Below are positions 24,801-34,700 of a stretch of 64,000 nucleotides of DNA, piece by piece. The stretch covers positions 62,001 to 126,000 of the forward strand of contig JAODUP010000473.1 in the NCBI GenBank assembly GCA_025642065.1, written 5' to 3'. The first letter of the stretch is position 1, and the number at the start of each line of letters is the position of its first letter. The position numbers and the translations under genes were made by a program. The DNA comes from Paralvinella palmiformis (taxonomy: Eukaryota; Annelida; Polychaeta; Terebellida; Alvinellidae). The notes beneath the pieces were generated by a model, which was not told the DNA's origin, ran no database searches, and was given only the letters and a program-made list of their open reading frames with translations.

Positions 24801-27800
24801 CAGACTTATAAAAATGGCTAGGAATTGTTATCTTTTTGAAATATGTAAAAAGGAAAGATGCCATTGACATTTGTTATTAATATGGTTTTTTTGGTTCAGA
24901 GATGTCATCAATGTTGGGCATCTTTATTGGTGCATGTACCAAAATGTTCCTGAGAATTTATGATACCCACATTTCACATTATTTCCTTGATGTTTTTAAC
25001 ATTTATAAAAGTGTCTTCATGGCCAAGCTGGTAGTGTGGTTGGCATTAGACTTCTAGCACCAAGGTTCAAATTACAGCTTTGATATATCTAAGGGGTGTT
25101 CTAACTTTCACTTCACCAGCATGTTTGACGATGACAGTTTTTATCTCGAGTTTTGTAGTAAGAAAGGCTGATCAGTAGCCTAAGTTATTAGACTGTAACT
25201 ACAATATCTAATGCATTCCTATACCTTTTTACTTTTTCTGTTTTCTTACAGAAGTCATTTACTAGTTACATCAGTAAACGAGGGTTACAAAGTGAGGGCG
25301 TTATGGAGAACTGGATCTGGTGGATATTCAGGGATCTGCCATTTACACACTTGGTAAGTTGAATTGTCATAGTTTGTGTGTGTGTGTTTGTATGTGTTTG
25401 AATACACATGCACACTAAAACATGTACACTGAATGTGTGATTTAAGTTAAGAAATTGGGTCTTTTAAAGAATAATTGAAAGATAATTCCTTATGTGTAGG
25501 CCCAAAGATGGTTTCACAGTGGAGTAGCATGGGTTTTTGGCCACCCTGTACAGTAGCCGCTAAATTGGCCACCCTGCACAGTAGCCGCTAAATTGGCCAA
25601 CCTCTTCCTTAATTAATATAACAGACCTTCAACAGCAGCAAATACACTTATATAAAGGATTATCTGCGGGAAAACAGCCATTAAAAACAAAATGCCTCAA
25701 AATCACAGAAAAATAATAAAATTATAGTATTGCTGCCCAACCCCCAAAGTGGCTGCACATCCCATGCTATGCCACTGTGTTTCACACACACACACACAAG
25801 TATAATGTTTTATCCTCAGTAATCACTGTGTGGTATATTTACATGTATTTCTCGGGTCATTTACCAGATATTCAGTCTTTACAAAAATGATGACAAAAAA
25901 GTTTTTATTTTCTACTTTACTGCTACATTAATCAATTAACACTTTTAAATGGTTCTCATATTAATTGTTTTTATTTCAGGTTCGTGTCATTGACTGTTAT
26001 CTGGTCGAAGGACCAAAGATCTTATACCGTGTAGCTCTGGCCATACTTAACCTCTTCCACAAACATGTTGGTGAGTGTTTAGAAATTTAGCACGTATTTT
26101 CTTTTGGATCATCATGATTCGTGTTGTTTTGTTTTTATGTTTGCGCCATGATTTAGCCCGGCCGATAATAGCTCCTCTAAGTTACTGCCAGTGTAGCAAA
26201 ATCTTGAAGTTGTCATCCATCAAGTGTGTCACATTTACCATTATTAGAAATGATAGGAAAGTTTCTATTAAAGTAGCCATTGATGCCACGATACTTTTTT
26301 CGTGAATCTCAACTGTGGATTGAACCCGTGAGGCTGTATCTGGCTTTTGACTACGTTCAGGATCAGCCACTCTAACCACTGTTCCATCACGTGATAGTCT
26401 CTCGTCTGTTCACTATTAAACGGTGGTTTGTTTTAGGGTCATTAAGGACATAGCATAGATAAAGTGAGTTAGTGGTTCGTTTACCATCAGTGTTTGTCTC
26501 ACCTTGAATATAAGGCTCTGATAGAGGAGAGACTGAGGGGACAATAAGGAAATGTAGCATCCCTGAGACACACAGGCGAAGCTGGGATTTGAGGCCATGG
26601 CCTAGAGGTCTGTAAAACTGTCTGCTATATAAAGTAAGCAGAGATCTTCCTATTCAAATTCATTAAATGTTAAGTGAAAGACTGTGTCTGTGTAGTATGG
26701 ATAGTGCCTATTTGAACATTCACTGTTCATAGTTATGTAAATTTATACCCAAATAAAATTAGTTGAGAAATAATTTTTTAAATAAGTAATGCAATATTGC
26801 AGTATAAATATTAAATAATCGTACCGGCAAATTTTATGTGTGAAGCATTGGTATAATACTTGACAAACAATCTCATGAAAAATAAGGTACATGACATTTG
26901 ATTCAGGTGACTAGGACTTAGGAGCACTTACAACTATCCCCCATTTTTAAGTGTTGATATATATAATATGTGATATTTATATAGCGCCCTATTCAGCTAG
27001 AAGCTACTCTAAGGCGCTTTACAATATGATTTACAATATTATTATCCCTGACTCAGACCTGTTTCCAACCAGCACACATCTCAACTCCCTAGGGAGCATA
27101 CAATGCATGCTGGCATTATACTGGTAGGTGCAAAGCATTACTCAAAAACATAACCATTACTTCCTGTCAGGTACTCATTTTATGGTTGAGTAAACCAGTC
27201 GCCACATGACAGTATTGCAGCTCACAGGGCCTCGAACCTGCGACCGTTCGGCTACGAGTCCTATGCTCTAACTAACTGAGCTATCACGTATATACAAATA
27301 ACAGCATCTCCATAGATAGATACCTATTTACTGAAGTGCAATTACATAATTATCAGTATTATAAATGTGCTTCCAAGCAAATAACATTATTTAAAGCACC
27401 TCAAAAACTAACAATGTTTTTAATATGCCTTCACCATATTTTCTCAATTTCAGCCTCAAACAATATAGTTATACTGAATTTTAGTTTGGAGTATAATCAT
27501 TGAGTGGCAGCAGTACAGTGATATTGTAGCATGCTTCGAGTCATACACGCTAACATGACATTCATAAATCTGCAATCAAGAGAAATCATACCATTGTTAA
27601 AATCCTGTAAGGGATTGATGCTGGAGCGAAAGCAAACTATGAACAATATATATAATTGATATTGTAGTGGCAACTTAGACAAAAGCTTTGTTTTCTTGTT
27701 TTGTTTTCCCATTCTGAATGAATTTGTTAATATACGTATGCTAGATATGGTGATCATTAATTTGGTGGCTAAGGTTAATTGCCTACCCATGCATATGGGA

Positions 27801-28716
27801 ATGTGAAACATTGACAGTGTTCAGGAAATAAAATGAAAAAATTCCTATTTTCTCTTAAAATTTTAAAGAGAGAAAAACTACAGGAAACAAGATATTTTTA
27901 AGGAGTCTAATATCGATAAATTAACTGACCAATAATATTAATAGGGGCGCCTCCATGGTCTAACTTGTGGCGCCTCCGTGGTCTAGTGGTAGTGTGTTGG
28001 ACCGCAGATCACTACCACCCGTGTTCGAATCTCGGCGTCGGCATATCCGAAGGTTGTTTCATCATTATCCATGGTCTAACTGGTAGTTTGGTTGGCCACA
28101 GATCTGAACCACCTGAGATCAAATCTGATGGGGGGTTCGTCTTTGACGTTGCCTCGTTTCCTTTGGATGTTGGTCAGCCCTTTTAGCCTTTCTCGGTCAT
28201 GACAGGGGCCATAAAAACATCAAACATCCATCCATCAAAACTGACTTAATATTTATTCTTGGTCGAATTTCGTTGTTATTATTAAATTATACTGTTACTT
28301 CGTTCATTTCTGGTAACTCACTGAGGAGCATCAGCTGATGTTTTGGTTGTCATCTGTTAAAAACTCGGTTTTTAACCGGGCTCTGCTCCTTTTGTGTCAG
28401 ACACTAATGTTGTACAGGGCTGGTTCTAAGTTATTGCCGACAAATACAAGTACAGAAAATACCCAGAGACCATGGCTATCTCACTTAACAAACCACATTC
28501 CCGAAAGGCAGCTGAAGCAGCGAGAGAGCGAGCGAGTGACTTAAACAAACAAAGAATACAACCTACTTCTTTTTGTGTAGGATGCCCTAATGACACTTAA
28601 CTGACCCAGATGTCATGACCTAAATATATAACACCACGTCACCTGTCACCTGAAGCCTGCTTGAGTGCTAGAACAAACAGCACTCTGTATGTTAGCCCTA
28701 ACTTCACACATTGTTC

Positions 28717-28752
<36 letters not shown>

Positions 28753-31700
28753 AAACTGTTTGTATATTGGTTTGGTTATTGAGAGAGAGACGTCATCTTT
28801 GTATATGGAAATGGTTTGGGGCAGGTGGTACCAAGTGATACACCATTATTGTGTGATGTTTGTCTGATGCTGATGGTGTTGGTATTGGTTGTGATACAAG
28901 CATCGTGCTTGGCCACCTGATTGGGCCATTCTTTTGGGTACAGAGTGAACTGGAGCTAGCACACTGGGCTGTGTCTAAGCTTTGTTGATCAAATTATCTA
29001 TGGCTGACTGTTTGGGAGACTGCACTGTGATGGGGGGGATGCTTGCCCTATATGTGATACACACTGCTGCAATGTGCACACACATATAGTTGATTTCACA
29101 CAGATATTCATGCCCATGCATGCACAGAATATTTGCCCGATTTTGTATCTTAACACATTGGTGTAACTTATCATATTAATATTCTTGCCATAAAGGTGGC
29201 AAATACAGATCATATATTTATACATTTATGTAAATTATTGTCTGAGAGACACAGATCTATAACACCTGGGTTCAAACTCTGCAGGGCTATGTTAGAAGGG
29301 TGTTTCATCTTTCAATTCGCCTCACTACCTTTTTAGGTCGCTCAGCTCATTTAGCCTACCTTGTGTACAAAAGTGGCCTTAAAACAGCACCATTTAGGCA
29401 TCAAACTATGTGTAAAATTGCTTTTTCAGTATTCAGACTATATTTTTGGCAAAAGTCAGTAATTTTATAAATGTACATCAAATAAAACACTGTTGGTTGT
29501 TCTTGTTACCATCAGCGTTAAGGGTAATTTACTGAAAACATTACCAGTGACTGATGTCTCCATTATGGAATGCTAAAGTAATGTTCAGATATGTGGAAGT
29601 ATTGCTACAGTATATGGAATGAATTTAAATTTTCAGTGAATTTCAAGACATGAATATTCTACTATATCAATAATTATTTTTCTTGTTTTGCTATTTTAGA
29701 ATCATTATATTTTCCTTGCAGTTAAAGCCAATGCGGGGAAACTTGATGGAGACTTGGACCGTGCGCTTAGTCAGTTTTGTGAAGATATACCTGTATCGCC
29801 AGAAAAATTCTTGAAGGTTAGCTTCTAGCTGTCAGTTTGCATGCATGGATGTACAAACAAACACACGCATGCATACACATAGATATGGTATAGTTTTTGA
29901 ATAATTAGTCTTGAAACACAAAAGAGTATTGTCTGAGTTATATCTCTTAAGATGTCACCTAGATAGAAAAAAAATATATATATATATATACTGTGTGTGT
30001 GCATGTGTGACACCAGATCACCAACATCACTGGACAACCATTTTATGTGCAATATTTCAGGTAGCATTTCAAATACGACGATTTTCTAGGAAAGAGCTCC
30101 GTAAGCATCAGCTGAAAGCAGACATCTACATCAACAGTCTACGTAATGTCACAATAACGCACACGCTGCCAAAATCTGAATCATGTGACTCGCTGAATAT
30201 CAAAGTCTCCTCATCGTTCAGTGGACCGCTGCCAACATATGAATCGGGTATCATTAATGATGATCAGGTAGGTGTGTGTGTGTGTGATTTGTGATGTTAC
30301 TGAACCTTACAAAACCTTTATGGTACAAAAACAGTCTGACAAGTACATTAAAAAAACAGATGTATAATGTGCCAATAAATCATGTATATAATGTTTTCAG
30401 ATCAAAGAACAGGACTAAACTCAGTTGTTAGACCCTGTTAGTACATGTCTCTCTTTCTCCGCCATCCTCTAACCAATTCTCTGCATCATCTTTTCCTTTA
30501 TTCGTCATTGGATGCTGCTGTTGGCATGCTAGCAGGGTGCAACACGACCAAGGTGCAATTCGCAGTGTTATCCAGGGATCATTGTTATCACTAAAAAGTG
30601 TAAATCTGAAATTTTAGATCAACAAGATGTGAGTGGTATGGTGTACAGTTTCGTCAGAAATCGATTATTTCGTTTTGATTTCGTATTCTGCAGCCAGCGT
30701 ATTTTGTTTGGGGGGGGGATTTGCTCTCATTCATTATTTTGGTACGGAAATGATTTTACTAAAGTCCCTTTGATTGGTTGGTTGTTGTTGTGTTTTTAGA
30801 AAATACTGTAATGTGGCCAATATAAGTTTATGTCTCTGATTGTATAAAAACACACCTATTTAAGGTCGCTTTGACAGATAAATAATTATTATCTTTTAAA
30901 GGGTTTTTACAGACGTATTATTTGGGGTATTATTACATTACATATTATTTTTACAGCGCCTTTGAATGGCTCCTGCTAGTAAGGGCACTTTATTAAATAT
31001 ACATTATTGTTATTATTATTGTTTGCTGCATTTTTTTATCGCCAAAGAGATTCTGTTAGAGTGATTCTGATTGGTTGTAGTTTCTTTTCCTTGGACTCAT
31101 TCCAAGTAAGATGTTCTTTGATATTCCCTGATGGCGATAGGGTTTTTGTTTTGTCTCCGTTATCAATTCTGTTGTATTTGCATTCATGAATTTATTTTTT
31201 TCTTATCGGGGATGAGAGATTTCCGGTTTTTCCGGAGCTGAAAATAATGTTTTTTGGGAGATGGTTCGAAAAAAAGGTTCTTGGAAAAGTCATGTTTTAT
31301 CCCCACGTTAGTAGTCTCAGATTGTCCTAAAAATGTGCTAAACCCAAATTTCCCCCATCCCCCCCCCCCACACACACACCCATATGTGCATAAGGCTCAC
31401 TTCCCTTCACGACTTCCTTTGTTGCTTTTCAGAAAACATAACAAGAGTAATAATAATAATACTGATAATGACAGTATTTTATATAGTGCCATAATCAACG
31501 AGAGTTTCTGTAGGGTGCTTTATACTGAAAACTAAACTAAAACATGTTTTGGCTTACATCATACAGACACATTTTATATATAAATATACTGGTTTATAGA
31601 TATTATAAATAAGCTAATTAAGTTGGTTTTATGATTGGGACTGTTATTCTACAGCCTGGGAGCCGATGTTTGGAAACATTTCTCTCTGTCCATTGCTCTA

Positions 31701-34700
31701 TGGCCTTTTGAACGAGACTTGGATCGCTGCAGTCTGGTGTTTACTTTCGAATCAGATCACTTAGATGCGGTGATGCTGTTGCACTCTGTACTTTGAATAT
31801 CTGAAACAGGATCTTGTAAAACGATCTGAACTGTACAGGAAACCAGTGCAACTGGACAAAAACTGGTGTTTATGCGCTGGTATTTTTTAGCACATGTCAC
31901 CACACACACAGCACAGTTATGCACTTGCTGTGGGTGGTTTATCAGAGAGAGGGGGAGTTATTATATAACAGTGTATTGCCATAGTCCAGTCGAGAAATTA
32001 TTACGGCTTGGACTAAAATCTTGCATGTCTCATCATTTATATACTTATGAAAAAGTTGTATGTTTATTATTTGATAATAACATGATTTACACATAAAATT
32101 CATTAGTATTATCCAATAAAAGCCCAAATTTCTCTCAGAGGTGGAAGAATTTGTATAACAGAATCCTACCCTAAATGTCCGGATTCTCAGTTTTGTGGAT
32201 GAGAAAACATTCAATCCAGTCTCCAACCACCTGCCTTAAGCCACCATAAAAAGTGATCTCATCTGTTCGTTATCCATTTTCTCCACTTATAAGACCAGAA
32301 CCTGTCATGGCTGACCATCGTTGTTTCACCATCGGATATGGTCCCAAATATCATCTTCCGTCGTATACTAAACAAATATGATCGTATCAGCTCACATCTT
32401 CAAAGACTACATTAGCTGTCGGTAAGATTCTGTATTCACTTCTGGATTTGACAAATAATCTGCAAATCTATCACTGACGGGCTACACCCATATCTGTGTG
32501 ATCTCTGATCAATGATAAATATTTGGAGTTTGACCATACAGCAGCTTTAGATGGCTGTACACCTCTGTGTGTGTGTGTGTGCATTTATTTGCCCTTCAGT
32601 GAAACTTTAAACCCTACTCCGTCTAAACTTTTGTGCTTAAAAGATGAAAGCTTTCCTTTTGGTGTTTAGCAATTGCTTATCAAATATTGCACATCCATCC
32701 CATCTAAGTCTGTGTATAGTAAAGCAGCCTTTGGATTAGGCGTGGAACGCTACAAAGTCAGCTTTAAACTTTATGCAACACTTTGGCAATATTAATATTG
32801 AAATGCCAATATTTTAACTTGTATAGATGTTTATCTTGTGCAAGTTAATACACAACACACAACTTCAGGCTACTTGTGGACGTGCAGGGTGTTCCGATAG
32901 CACAGTTATTCGAGCATTGCATGGCAAATCTCCAGGTTGTGGGTTTGAATCAGGCCTAATACGTGCACCGTTTTTGTGGGAGTGGTCCCTCAGTGAGGTG
33001 TCACCAGTGATGAGGCTAACCGAACCAATCAGCCAATCACCTTGTAAGCATACATATTTGCAGTCCCTCAGTATTTGCAGTTCTGAAATTTGGGAGAGAA
33101 GTTCTTTAAGACTAGAACCAGAAGCCTTCTGTGGCATGTCACCTGTGTGCACCACATCGTCATATCCAATATGGTAGTTCTTTGATTGGCCACCATGCTA
33201 CGCTACTCTCACTTGGGGACAGTTGATTGCTGGCTTTGTTTATATATCCCAATATTTCAGTATCAAATAAATATAACACAAATAAAATCTGATACTAATT
33301 ACAGACTTTAAAAAAATCCCACTCAGTATAACTAATGGCATTATTATTCACCGGAGAAATTCAAAGGGATTTGGGATTCTGTCTAGTATCTCACTTGAGT
33401 TACTGGTATAATATACTGTGAAAACCAACTTCTTTTAATCCAAAAACGAATCCGTCCATGAAGGAATATTCATTAAGGATTGTAGGCTTGTATTATAATG
33501 CATGGAAATGACAAAAAAATTCATATTTAATGGCTAAGAATTAGTGTTAAGAATCAGTGGTTGTTGTTTTTGTATGCATTTTTTGTGTTGTTATATATTT
33601 GGGGTTCATTATGAAAGCACATTTGTGTATGAAGTGACGTGCTATCTAGTGTGTTAGTGTTAATAATAAGGTGCCGTAGTTTTATTTATTTATTATTAAT
33701 GTTTTAAGGGCAACATTTTGTGTCAGGCTAATATTGGCTATTTGTTATTCGTACACTATTAACACGTAATTGCAGTATTACTCTAAATTGATGCGTGGTA
33801 ACTTGGAGTGATATGGATTAATATAACATTAACTTGTAAGATGGTTATAGGCCTACATTATTTGTTTAAGCAGACAATTATCATAAATATAAAAAATTGT
33901 CTACATTGTCTAGTATCGCACATACCGGTATAAATATTCTAATATCTTCAATTCCGATGTAAAGAACAGACATGGGGTCGATTCCATTTGGTCGATTCCA
34001 ATTCCACATCAAATATATCAATTCAAAATTTATCAATTCCAATTCCATTTTTACGTTCTCTTTTTTTACTTACTACTTTTTTACTATGAGTAGGTACTCA
34101 GAACACCTACTCTGAGTAGTTTATATTCCAAGTGCGATTGTCATGGAAGAAATATTTCTGAATTAAAAAATTTAATGGTAAATTAATTTGTGGATTTAAT
34201 TTCAAATCCAAATTTATCAATTCCAATTCGGTTTTTTTAAATAATCAATTCCGGAATCGAAATTGCCCGTCCATTCCAATTCTTGAATTGACCCCATGTC
34301 TGATAAAGAACGCTTTAGTTCATTTACTTGTGCACTTATACAAAAATATGAGGTATTTTTTTACTCGTAACAAGCCACAGAGATGATTCAATACACAGTA
34401 GCACTGTTATGTTTTTTTGTTATTATTATTATTATATCAAACTTATAAAGTGCTCTTTTCATACTTGAAGCCTGTTCAAAAGTGTTGTACATAAACTTAT
34501 GGAAAACTTATATATAAGATATAACAAATATAATATCATTATTTCATAACAATATATGTATAAAGGTAAACTGGGAAATATAAAAGTAAAAAGAAAAAAT
34601 TAAACACCAAAATGGCTCCGCAACTGTTTTATTATTGGTGTGTTTTATTTAAGGACTGCCGAAGACATTTACTAATCATGATAGTCCATCTACATATATA

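Larger units (their letters stand above)
21608..25251 (+). other. TBC1D24 intron 2
   Basis: It holds a degenerate tandem region (about 21660-22180 and 22490-22790), a truncated hAT-like MITE between those two halves, and several family-1 and family-4 SINEs between 22.9 and 25.1 kb. The last 100 bp are unremarkable. Confidence 0.85.
26071..29721 (+). other. TBC1D24 intron 4
   Basis: It contains a family-3 SINE (26970-27290), a nested family-1 pair (27946-28232), a TA microsatellite, another family-1 copy (29236-29395) and possible family-4 remnants at about 26290-26620 on the minus strand. The interval 27.3-27.9 kb holds nothing I recognise. Confidence 0.8.
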
